DNA of 64,000 nt from Ptiloglossa arizonensis (Eukaryota; Arthropoda; Insecta; Hymenoptera; Colletidae), in the NCBI RefSeq assembly GCF_051014685.1, contig NW_027478514.1, positions 743,281 to 807,280 on the forward strand. Direction: 5' to 3'. Numbering within the stretch: the first letter of the stretch is position 1; each line of letters starts with the position of its first letter. Positions 25,619 to 36,647 of the stretch are shown here, one piece after another. Below the pieces are notes generated by a model. The model made no database searches, was not told where the DNA came from, and saw nothing but the letters and a program-made list of their open reading frames with translations. The position numbers and the translations under genes were made by a program.

Positions 25619-28094
25619 GTCTGATACTCGAAACCAATAACTGGAATGGCCTAGGGGAAAAGTACACACACCGCTGTAATCGAGCGAGTTTCTGCTTTCA
25701 GATGCAACAAGAATTTCGCGAGTTCGTCAATTCGTTCGCGAGATATGGGAGTTTGAAGTTAAGGAATGGTTGAGCAACCATCACAATTTTCGCAAGTCTG
25801 ATTCCCGAAACCAATAACTACAGAGGCCAAGGGGAAAAATACACATACCGTTGTAATCGGGCGAGTTTCTACTTTCAGATGCAACAAGAATTTCTCGAGT
25901 TCGTCAATCCGTTCGCCAGATATGGGAGTTTGAAGTTAAGGAATGGTTGAGAAGCCATCAAAAATTTCGCTGGTCTGATACTCGAAACCAATAACTGGAA
26001 TGGCCTAGGGAAGAAGTACACACACAATTGTAATCGGGCGAGTTTCTACTTACAGATGCAACAGGAATTTCTCGAGTTCGTCAATCCGTTCGCGAGATAT
26101 GGGAGTTTGAAGTTAAGGAATGTTTGAGAAACCATCAAAATTTTCGCAAGTCTGATACTCGAAACCCATAACTACTATGGCCTAGGGCAAAAATACACGT
26201 ACCCTTGCAATCGGGCGAGTTTCTGCTTTCAGATGGAATAGGAATTTCTCGTGGTCGTCAATCCGTTCGCGAGATATGGGAGTTTGAAATTAAGTAATGG
26301 TTGAGAAACCATCAAAATTTTCGCAAGTCTGATACTCGAAACCAATAACTGGAATGGCCTAGGGGAAAAGTACACACACCATTGTAATGGGGCGAGTTTC
26401 TACTTTCAGAAGCAACAGGAACTTCGCGAGTTCGTTAATCCGTTCGCGAGATATGGGAGTTTGAAGTTAAGGAATGGTTGAGAAACCATCAAAAATTTCG
26501 CTGGTCTGATACTCGAAACCAATAACTGGAATGGCCTAGGGGAAAAGTACACACACCATTGTAATGGGGCGAGTTTCTACTTTCAGAAGCAACAGGAACT
26601 TCGCGAGTTCGTCAATCCGTTCGCGAGATATGGGAGTTTGAATTTAAGGAACGGTTGAGAAACCATCAAAATTTTCGCTGGTCTGATACTCGAAACCAAT
26701 AACTGGAATGGCCTAGGGGAAAAGTACACACACCGCTGTAATCGAGCGAGTTTCTGCTTTCAGATGCAACAAGAATTTCGCGAGTTCGTCAATCCGTTCG
26801 CGAGATATGGGAGTTTGAAGTTAAGGAATGTTTGAGAAACCATCAAAATTTTCGCAAGTCTGATACTCGAAACCCATAACTACTATGGCCTAGGGGAAAA
26901 GTACACACACCATTGTAATCGGGCGAGTTTCTACTTTCAGATGCAAGAGGAATTTCTCGTGTTCGTCAATCCGTTCGCGAGATATGGGAGTTTGAGGTTA
27001 AGGAATGGATGAGAAACCATCAAAATTTTCGCAAGTCTAATACTCGAAACAAATAACTACAAAGGCCTAGGGGAAAAATACACATACTGTTGTAATCGCG
27101 CGAGTTTCTGCTTTCAGATGAAATAGGAATTTCTCGAGTTCGTCAATCCGTTCGCGAGATATGGGAGTTTGAAGTTAAGGAATGGTTGAGAAACCATCAA
27201 AAATTTCGCTGGTCTGATACTCGAAACCAATAACTGGAATGGCCTAGGGGAAAAGTACACACACCATTGTAATGGGGCGAGTTTCAACTTTCAGATGCAA
27301 CAGGAATTTCTCGAGTTTGTCAATCCGTTCGCGAGATATGGGAGTTTGAAATTAAGGAATGGTTGAGAAACCATCAAAATTTTCGCAAGTCTGATACTCG
27401 AAACCAATAACTACTATGGCCTAGGGCAAAAATACACATACCGCTGTAATCCGGCGAATTTCTACTTTCAGATGCAACAAGAATTTCTCGAGTTCGTCAA
27501 TCCGTTCGCGAGATATGGGAGTTTGAAGTTAAGGAATGGTTGAGAAGCCATCAAAAATTTCGCTGGTCTGATACTCGAAACCAATGACTGGAATGGCCTA
27601 GGGAAGAAGTACACACACAATTGTAATCGGGCTAGTTTCTGCTGTCAGATGCAGTAGGAATTTCTCGTGTTCGTCAATCCCTTCGCGAGATATGGGAGTT
27701 AAGTTAAGGAATGGTTGAGAAACCATCAAAATTTTCGCAAGTCTGATACTCGAAACCAATAACTACTATGGCCTAGGGCAAAAATACACACACCGCTGTA
27801 ATCCGGCGAATTTCTTCTTTCAGATGCAACAAGAATTTCTCGGGTGCGTCAATTCGTTCGCGAGATATGGGAGTTTGAAGTTAAGGAATGGTTGAGAAAC
27901 CATCAAAATTTTCGCTGGTCTGATACTCGAAACCAATAACTGGAATGGCCTAGGGGAAAAGTACACACACCGCTGTAATCGAGCGAGTTTCTGCTTTCAG
28001 ATGCAACAAGAATTTCGCGAGTTCGTCAATCCGTTCGCGAGATATGGGAGTTTGAAGTTAAGGAATGTTTGAGAAACCATCAAAATTTTCGCAA
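25619..28094 (+). repeat. 2476-bp, 14-monomer tandem duplication, copy 2
   Basis: Second copy of 23143-25618, with no difference found in the lines compared. Identity with the unit start ends near 28110, where AAACCCATAACTACTATGG replaces AAACCAATAACTGGAATGG. Confidence 0.88.
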
Positions 28095-30962
28095 GTCTGA
28101 TACTCGAAACCCATAACTACTATGGCCTAGGGGAAAAGTACACACACCATTGTAATCGGGCGAGTTTCTACTTTCAGATGCAAGAGGAATTTCTCGTGTT
28201 CGTCAATCCGTTCGCGAGATATGGGAGTTTGAGGTTAAGGAATGGATGAGAAACCATCAAAATTTTTCGCAAGTCTAATACTCGAAACAAATAACTACAA
28301 AGGCCTAGGGGAAAAATACACATACTGTTGTAATCGCGCGAGTTTCTGCTTTCAGATGAAATAGGAATTTCTCGAGTTCGTCAATCCGTTCGCGAGATAT
28401 GGGAGTTTGAAGTTAAGGAATGGTTGAGAAACCATCAAAAATTTCGCTGGTCTGATACTCGAAACCAATAACTGGAATGGCCTAGGGGAAAAGTACACAC
28501 ACCATTGTAATGGGGCGAGTTTCAACTTTCAGATGCAACAGGAATTTCTCGAGTTTGTCAATCCGTTCGCGAGATATGGGAGTTTGAAATTAAAGAATGG
28601 TTGAGAAACCATCAAAATTTTCGCAAGTCTGATACTCGAAACCAATAACTACTATGGCCTAGGGCAAAAATACACATACCGCTGTAATCCGGCGAATTTC
28701 TACTTTCAGATGCAACAAGAATTTCTCGAGTTCGTCAATCCGTTCGCGAGATATGGGAGTTTGAAGTTAAGGAATGGTTGAGAAGCCATCAAAAATTTCG
28801 CTGGTCTGATACTCGAAACCAATGACTGGAATGGCCTAGGGAAGAAGTACACACACAATTGTAATCGGGCTAGTTTCTGCTGTCAGATGCAGTAGGAATT
28901 TCTCGTGTTCGTCAATCCCTTCGCGAGATATGGGAGTTAAGTTAAGGAATGGTTGAGAAACCATCAAAATTTTCGCAAGTCTGATACTCGAAACCAATAA
29001 CTACTATGGCCTAGGGCAAAAATACACACACCGCTGTAATCCGGCGAATTTCTTCTTTCAGATGCAACAAGAATTTCTCGAGTGCGTCAATTCGTTCGCG
29101 AGATATGGGAGTTTGAAGTTAAGGAATGGTTGAGAAACCATCAAAATTTTCGCATGTCTGATACTCGAAACCAATAACTACTATGCCCTAGGGCAAAAAT
29201 ACACACACCGCTGTAATCGGGCGAGTTACTGCTTTCAGATGCAACAAGAATTTCGCGAGTTCGTCAATTCGTTCGCGAGATATGGGAGTTTGAAGTTAAG
29301 GAATGGTTGAGAAACCATCAAAATTTTCGCAAGTCTGATACCCGAAACCAATAACTACTATGGCCAGGGCAAAAATACACATACCGCTGTAATCCGGCGA
29401 ATTTCTTCTTTCAGATGCAACAAGAATTTCTCGAGTGCGTCAATTCGTTCGCGAGATATGGGAGTTTGAAGTTAAGGAATGGTTGAGAAACCATTAAAAT
29501 TTTCGCATGTCTGATACTCGAAACCAATAACTACTATGCCCTAGGGCAAAAATACACACACCGCTGTAATCGGGCGAGTTACTGCTTTCAGATGCAACAA
29601 GAATTTCGCGAGTTCGTCAATTCGTTCGCGAGATATGGGAGTTTGAAGTTTAGGAATGGTTGAGCAACCATAAAAATTTTCGCAAGTCTGATACTCGAAA
29701 CCAATAACTACTATGGCCTAGGGCAAAAATACACATACCGCTGTAATCCGGCGAATTTCTGCTTTCAGATCCAACTAGAATTTCTCGAGTTCGTCAATTC
29801 GTTCGCGAGATATGGGAGTTTGCAGATAAGGAATGGTTGAGAAACCATCAAAATTTTCGCATGTCTGATACTCGAAACCAATAACTACTATGGCCTAGGG
29901 CAAAAATACACGTACCCTTGCAATCGGGCGAGTTTCTGCTTTCAGATGGAATAGGAATTTCTCGTGGTCGTCAATCCGTTCGCGAGATATGGGAGTTTGA
30001 AATTAAGTAATGGTTGAGAAACCATCAAAATTTTCGCAAGTCTGATACTCGAAACCAATAACTGGAATGGCCTTGGGGAAAAGTACACACACCATTGTAA
30101 TGGGGCGAGTTTCTACTTTCAGAAGCAACAGGAACTTCGCGAGTTCGTCAATCCGTTCGCGAGATATGGGAGTTTGAAGTTAAGGAATGGTTGAGAAACC
30201 ATCAAAAATTTCGCTGGTCTGATACTCGAAACCAATAACTGGAATGGCCTAGGGGAAAAGTACACACACCATTGTAATGGGGCGAGTTTCTACTTTCAGA
30301 AGCAACAGGAACTTCGCGAGTTCGTCAATCCGTTCGCGAGATATGGGAGTTTGAATTTAAGGAACGGTTGAGAAACCATCAAAATTTTCGCTGGTCTGAT
30401 ACTCGAAACCAATAACTGGAATGGCCTAGGGGAAAAGTACACACACCGCTGTAATCGAGCGAGTTTCTGCTTTCAGATGCAACAAGAATTTCGCGAGTTC
30501 GTCAATTCGTTCGCGAGATATGGGAGTTTGAAGTTAAGGAATGGTTGAGCAACCATCACAATTTTCGCAAGTCTGATTCCCGAAACCAATAACTACAGAG
30601 GCCAAGGGGAAAAATACACATACCGTTGTAATCGGGCGAGTTTCTACTTTCAGATGCAACAAGAATTTCTCGAGTTCGTCAATCCGTTCGCCAGATATGG
30701 GAGTTTGAAGTTAAGGAATGGTTGAGAAGCCATCAAAAATTTCGCTGGTCTGATACTCGAAACCAATAACTGGAATGGCCTAGGGAAGAAGTACACACAC
30801 AATTGTAATCGGGCGAGTTTCTACTTACAGATGCAACAGGAATTTCTCGAGTTCGTCAATCCGTTCGCGAGATATGGGAGTTTGAAGTTAAGGAATGTTT
30901 GAGAAACCATCAAAATTTTCGCAAGTCTGATACTCGAAACCCATAACTACTATGGCCTAGGG
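26167..30962 (+). repeat. About 4.8-kb C block, second copy of the 7250-bp-offset repeat
   Basis: Second copy of 18917-23711. It starts after GAAACCCATA (26167 region) against GAAACCAATA in the first copy, and stops at 30962/30963, where GGCCTAGGGG replaces GGCCTAGGGC. It overlaps the right copy of the 2476-bp tandem duplication, so these events are nested. Confidence 0.8.
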
Positions 30963-31377
30963 GAAAAGTACACACACCATTGTAATCGGGCGAGTTTCTA
31001 CTTTCAGATGCAAGAGGAATTTCTCGTGTTCGTCAATCCGTTCGCGAGATATGGGAGTTTGAGGTTAAGGAATGGTTGAGAAACCATCAAAATTTTCGCA
31101 AGTCTAATACTCGAAACAAATAACTACAAAGGCCTAGGGGAAAAATACACATACTGTTGTAATCGCGCGAGTTTCTGCTTTCAGATGAAACAGGAATTTC
31201 TCGAGTTCGTCAATCCGTTCGCGAGATATGGGAGTTTGAAGTTAAGGAATGGTTGAGAAACCATCAAAAATTTCGCTGGTCTGATACTCGAAACCAATAA
31301 CTGGAATGGCCTAGGGGAAAAGTACACACACCATTGTAATGGGGCGAGTTTCAACTTTCAGATGCAACAGGAATTTC

Positions 31378-31653
31378 TCGAGTTTGTCAATCCGTTCGCG
31401 AGATATGGGAGTTTGAAATTAAGGAATGGTTGAGAAACCATCAAAATTTTCGCAAGTCTGATACTCGAAACCAATAACTACTATGGCCTAGGGCAAAAAT
31501 ACACATACCGCTGTAATCCGGCGAATTTCTACTTTCAAATGCAAAAATTTCGCTGGTCTGATACTCGAAACCAATAACTGGAATGGCCTAGGGGAAAAGT
31601 ACACACACCATTGTAATGGGGCGAGTTTCAACTTTCAGATGCAACAGGAATTT
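31378..31653 (+). repeat. Truncated monomer with a 77-bp deletion (first copy)
   Basis: CTCGAG sites at 31377 and 31654 are 277 bp apart instead of 354, so 77 bp are missing. The join reads TTTCAAATGC then AAAAATTTCGC at 31542/31543. It removes the end of the GCAACAAGAATTT segment, the CTCGAG and TCGCGAG sites, and the hairpin dyad. Short microhomology (CAA) is present between the two parents, GCAACAAG and CATCAAAAA. Left of the join the sequence matches 24.42-24.99 kb at an offset of about 6543. Right of it, the sequence matches 17650 onward. This is therefore a recombination breakpoint between blocks and not a simple internal loss. Confidence 0.88.
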
Positions 31654-33232
31654 CTCGAGTTTGTCAATCCGTTCGCGAGATATGGGAGTTTGAAATTAAG
31701 GAATGGTTGAGAAACCATCAAAATTTTCGCAAGTCTGGTACTCGAAACCAATAACTACTATGGCTAGGGCAAAAATACACATACCGCTGTAATCCGGCGA
31801 ATTTCTGCTTCCAGATGCAACAAGAATTTCTCGAGTTCGTCAATTCGTTCGCGATATATGGGAGTTTGAAGTTAAGGAATGGTTGAGCAACCATAAAAAT
31901 TTTCGCACGTCTGATACTCGAAACCAATAAGTACAATGGCGTAGGGGAAAAATACACATACCTTTGTAATCGGGCGAATATCTACTTTCAGATGAAACAG
32001 GAATTTCTCGAGTTCATCAATCCGTTCGCGAGATATGGGAGTTTGAAGTTAGGGAATGGTTCAGAAACCATCAAAATTTTCGCTGGTCTGTTACTCGAAA
32101 CCAATACCTGGAATGGCCTAGGGGAAAAGTACACATACCGTTGAAATCGGGCTAGTTTCTGCTGTCAGATGCAGTAGGAATTTCTCGTGTTCGTCAATCC
32201 CTTCGCGAGATATGGGAGTTAAGTTAAGGAATGGTTGAGAAACCATCAAAATTTTCGCATGTCTGATACTCGAAACCAATAACTACTATGCCCTAGGGCA
32301 AAAATACACACACCGCTGTAATCGGGCGAGTATCTGCTTTCAGATGCAACAAGAATTTCGCGAGTTCGTCAATTCGTTCGCGAGATATGGGAGTTTGCAG
32401 ATAAGGAATGGTTGAGAAACCATCAAAATTTTCGCATGTCTGATACTCGAAACCAATAACTACTATGGCCTAGGGCAAAAATACACGTACCCTTGCAATC
32501 GGGCGAGTTTCTGCTTTCAGATGGAATAGGAATTTCTCGTGGTCGTCAATCCGTTCGCTAGATATGGGAGTTTGAAGTTAAGTAATGGTTGAGAAACCAT
32601 CAAAATTTTCGCAAGTCTGATACTCGAAACCAATAACTGGAATGGCCTAGGGGAAAAGTACACACACCATTGTAATGGGGCGAGTTTCTACTTTCAGAGG
32701 CAACAGGAACTTCGCGAGTTCGTCAATCCGTTCGCGAGATACGGGAGTTTGAAATTAAGGAATGGTTGAGAAACCATCACAATTTTCGCAAGTCTGAAAC
32801 TCGAAACCAATAACTACTATGGCCTAGGGCAAAAATACACATACCGTTGTAATCGGGCGAGTTTCTACTTTCAGAGGCAACAGGAACTTCGCGAGTTCGT
32901 CAATCCGTTCGCGAGATATGGGAGTTTGAAGTTAAGGAATGGTTGAGAAACCATCAAAATTTTCGCAAGTCTGAAACTCGAAACCAATAACCACTATGGC
33001 CTAGGGCAAAAATACATATACCGATGTAATCGGGCGAGTTTCTGCTTTCAGATGCAATAGGAATTTCTCGAGTTCGTCATTCCGTTCGCATAATATGGGA
33101 GTTTGAAGTTAAGGAATGGTTGAGAAACGATCCAAATTTTCGAATGTCTGATATTCGAAACCAATAACTACAATGGCCTAGGAGAAAATACACATACCGT
33201 TGTAATCGGGCGAGTTTCTGCTTTCAGATGCC

Positions 33233-35580
33233 ATAAGAATTTGTCGAGTTCGTCAATTCGTTCGCGAGATATGGGAGTTTGAAGTTAAGGAATGGTTGTG
33301 CAACCATCAAAATTTTCGTAAGTCTAATTCCCGAAACCAATAACTACAAAGTCCTAGGGGAAAAATACACATACCCTTGTAATCGGGCGAGTTTCTACTT
33401 TCAGATGCAACAGGAATTTCTCGAGTTCGTCAATCCGTTCGCGAGATATGGGAGTTTGAAATTAAGGAATGGTTGAGAAACCATCAAAATTTTCGCAAGT
33501 CTGATACTCGAAACCAATAACTACTATGGCCTAGGGCAAAAATACACACACCGCTGTAATCGGGCGAGTTTCTGCTTTCAGATGCAATAAGAATTTGTCG
33601 AGTTCGTCAATTCGTTCGCGAGATATGGGAGTTTGAAGTTAAGGAATGGTTGTGCAACCATCAAAATTTTCGTAAGTCTAATTCCCGAAACCAATAACTA
33701 CAAAGTCCTAGGGGAAAAATACACATACCCTTGTAATCGGGCGAGTTTCTACTTTCAGATGCAACAGGAATTTCTCGAGTTCGTAAATCCGTTCGCGAGA
33801 TATGGGAGTTTGAATTTAAGGAACGGGTGAGAAACCATCAAAATTTTCGCAAGTCTGATACTCGAAACCAATAACTACAGAGGCCTAGGGCAAAAATACA
33901 CATACCGTTGTAATCGGGCGAGTTTCTGCTTTCAGATGCAATAGGAATTTCTCGAGTTCGTCAATCCGTTCGCGAGATATGGGAGTTTGAAGTGAAGGAG
34001 TGGTTGACAAACCATCAAAACTTTCGCAAGTCTGATACTCGAAACCCATAACTACTGTGGGTTAGGGGAAAAGTACACACACCATTGTAATGGGGCGAGT
34101 TTCTACTTTCAGAAGCAACAGGAACTTCGGGAGTTCGTCAATCCGTTTGCGAGATATGGGAGTTTGAAATTAAGGAATGGTTGAGAAACCATCAAAATTT
34201 TCGCAAGTCTGATACTCGAAACCAATAGCTACAATGGCCTAGGGGAAAAATACACATACCGTTGTAATCGGGCGAGTTTCTGCTTTCAGATGCAACAAGA
34301 ATTTCTCGAGTTCGTCAATTCGTTCGCGAGATATGGGAGTTTGAAGTTAAGGAATGGTTGAGCAACCATCAAAATTTTCGCAAGTCTAATACTCGAAACA
34401 AATAACCACAAAGGCCTAGGGGAAAAATACACATACTGTTGTAATCGCGCGAGTTTCTGCTTTCAGATGAAACTGGAATTTCTCGAGTTCGTCAATCCGT
34501 TCGCGAGATATGGGAGTTTGAAGTTAAGGAATGGTTGAGAAACCATCAAAATTTTCGCAAGTCTGATACTCGAAACCAATAACTACTATGGCCTAGGGCA
34601 AAAATACACACACCGCTGTAATCGGGCGAGTTTCTGCTTTCAGATGCAATAAGAATTTGTCGAGTTCGTCAATTCGTTCGCGAGATATGGGAGTTTGAAG
34701 TTAAGGAATGGTTGTGCAACCATCAAAATTTTCGTAAGTCTAATTCCCGAAACCAATAACTACAAAGTCCTAGGGGAAAAACACACATACCCTTGTAATC
34801 GGGCGAGTTTCTACTTTCAGATGCAACAGGAATTTCTCGAGTTCGTAAATCCTTTCGCGAGATATGGGAGTTTGAATTTAAGGAACGGGTGAGAAACCAT
34901 CAAAATTTTCGCAAGTCTGATACTCGAAACCAATAACTACAGAGGCCTAGGGCAAAAATACACATACCGTTGTAATCGGGCGAGTTTCTGCTTTCAGATG
35001 CAATAGGAATTTCTCGAGTTCGTCAATCCGTTCGCGAGATATGGGAGATTGAAGTGAAGGAGTGGTTGACAAACCATCAAAACTTTCGCAAGTCTGATAC
35101 TCGAAACCCATAACTACTGTGGGTTAGGGGAAAAGTACACACACCATTGTAATGGGGCGAGTTTCTACTTTCAGAAGCAACAGGAACTTCGGGAGTTCGT
35201 CCATCCGTTTGCGAGATATGGGAGTTTGAAATTAAGGAATGGTTGAGAAACCATCAAAATTTTCGCAAGTCTGATACTCGAAACCAATAGCTACAATGGC
35301 CTAGGGGAAAAATACACATACCGTTGTAATCGGGCGAGTTTCTGCTTTCAGATGCAACAAGAATTTCTCGAGTTCGTCAATTCGTTCGCGAGATATGGGA
35401 GTTTGAAGTTAAGGAATGGTTGAGCAACCATCAAAATTTTCGCAAGTCTAATACTCGAAACAAATAACCACAAAGGCCTAGGGGAAAAATACACATACTG
35501 TTGTAATCGCGCGAGTTTCTGCTTTCAGATGAAACTGGAATTTCTCGAGTTCGTCAATCCGTTCGCGAGATATGGGAGTT
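33233..35580 (+). repeat. C subregion with an internal 1062-bp (6-monomer) repeat
   Basis: The variants TTGTGCAACC, CGTAAGTCTAATTCCCG, AAAGTCCTAGG, GAGTTCGTAAATCC, GGAACGGGTGAG, GTGGGTTAGGGG and AACTTCGGGAG recur. The monomer starting near 33633 recurs near 34695, an offset of 1062 = 6 x 177. A related monomer lies at 33279, 354 bp (a dimer) earlier. Copies differ by scattered substitutions (GGGAGTTTGAAGTG near 33984 against GGGAGATTGAAGTG near 35046; GTCAATCC against GTCCATCC). The whole region is repeated at 40054-42401. Confidence 0.75.
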
Positions 35581-36429
35581 TGAAGTTAAGGAATGGTTGA
35601 GAAACCATCAAAAATTTCGCTGGTCTGATACTCGAAACCAATAACTGGAATGGCCTAGGGGAAAAGTACACACACCATTGTAATGGGGCGAGTTTCAACT
35701 TTCAGATGCAACAGGAATTTCTCGAGTTTGTCAATCCGTTCGCGAGATATGGGAGTTTGAAATTAAGGAATGGTTGAGAAACCATCAAAATTTTCGCAAG
35801 TCTGATACTCGAAACCAATAACTACTATGGCCTAGGGCAAATATACATATACCGCTGTAATCCGGCGAATTTCTGCTTTCAGATCCAACAAGAATTTCTC
35901 GAGTTCGTCAATTCGTTCGCGAGATATGGGAGTTTGAAGATAAGGAATGGTTGAGAAACCATCAAAATTTTCGCATGTCTGATACTCGAAACCAATAACT
36001 ACTATGGCCTAGGGCAAAAATACACGTACCCTTGCAATCGGGCTAGTTCCTGCTTTCAGATGCAATAGGAATTTCTCGTGGTCGTCAATCCGTTCGCGAG
36101 ATATGGGAGTTTGAAGTGAAGGAGTGGTTGACAAACCATCAAAATTTTCGCATGTCTGATATTCGAAACCAATAACTACAATGGCCTAGGGGAAAATACA
36201 CATACCGTTGTAATCGGGCGAGTTTCTACTTTCAGATGAAACAGGAATTTCTTGAGTTCGTCAATCCGTTCGCGAGATATGGGAGTTTGAAGTTAAGGAA
36301 TGGTTGAGAAACCATCAAAAATTTCGCTGGTCTGATACTCGAAACCAATAACTGCAATGGCCTAAGGGGAAAAGTACACACACCATTGTAATCAGGCGAG
36401 TCTCTGCTTTCAGATGCAAGAAGAATTTG

Positions 36430-36647
36430 TCGAGTTCGTCAATCCGTTCGCGAGATATGGAAGTTTGAGGTTAAGGAATGGTTGAGAAACCATCAAAATC
36501 TTCGCAAGTCTGATACTCGAAACCAATAACTACTATGGCCTAGGGCAAAAATACACATACCGTGGTGATCGGGCGGGTTTTCTTTTCAGATGCAACAGGA
36601 ATTTCTCGAGTTCGTCAATCCGTTCGCCAGATATGGGAATTTGAAGC
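36430..36647 (+). repeat. A-type island inside block C
   Basis: From 36430 the sequence carries A marks (GGAAGTTTGAGGTTAAGG, AATCTTCGC, CGGGCGGGTTTTC, GCCAGATATGGGAA, TTGAAGCTAAGG). At 36648 it returns to C-type (CGCATGTC, then CACGTACCCTTGC and GATGGAATAGG). It equals 43251-43468 and is the C-to-A junction captured at the end of the first 6821-bp copy. Confidence 0.82.

Larger units (their letters stand above)
29827..36647 (+). repeat. 6821-bp, 39-monomer tandem duplication, copy 1
   Basis: Directly abuts copy 2 (36648-43468). The left edge is set by GCAGATAAGG at 29822 against GAAGCTAAGG at 36643. Length accounting works: 39 x 177 = 6903, minus the 77-bp truncation at 31542/31543, minus a net 5 bp of small indels, gives 6821. 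The small indels are GGGAGTTAAGTTAAGG, TGGCTAGGGC, AGGAGAAAATAC, GGGGAAAATACAC, an extra A in CCTAAGGGG, and the GGGTTTTCTTTTC form. Copy 1 ends with an A-type island (36430-36647). Confidence 0.92.

Noticed and set aside
34059..34067. GGGTTAGGG as an interstitial telomere repeat (also near 35121, 40880 and 41942)
   Set aside because: It is a single unit created by substitutions in the usual ATGGCCTAGGGG element; there is no tandem run of telomere repeats.
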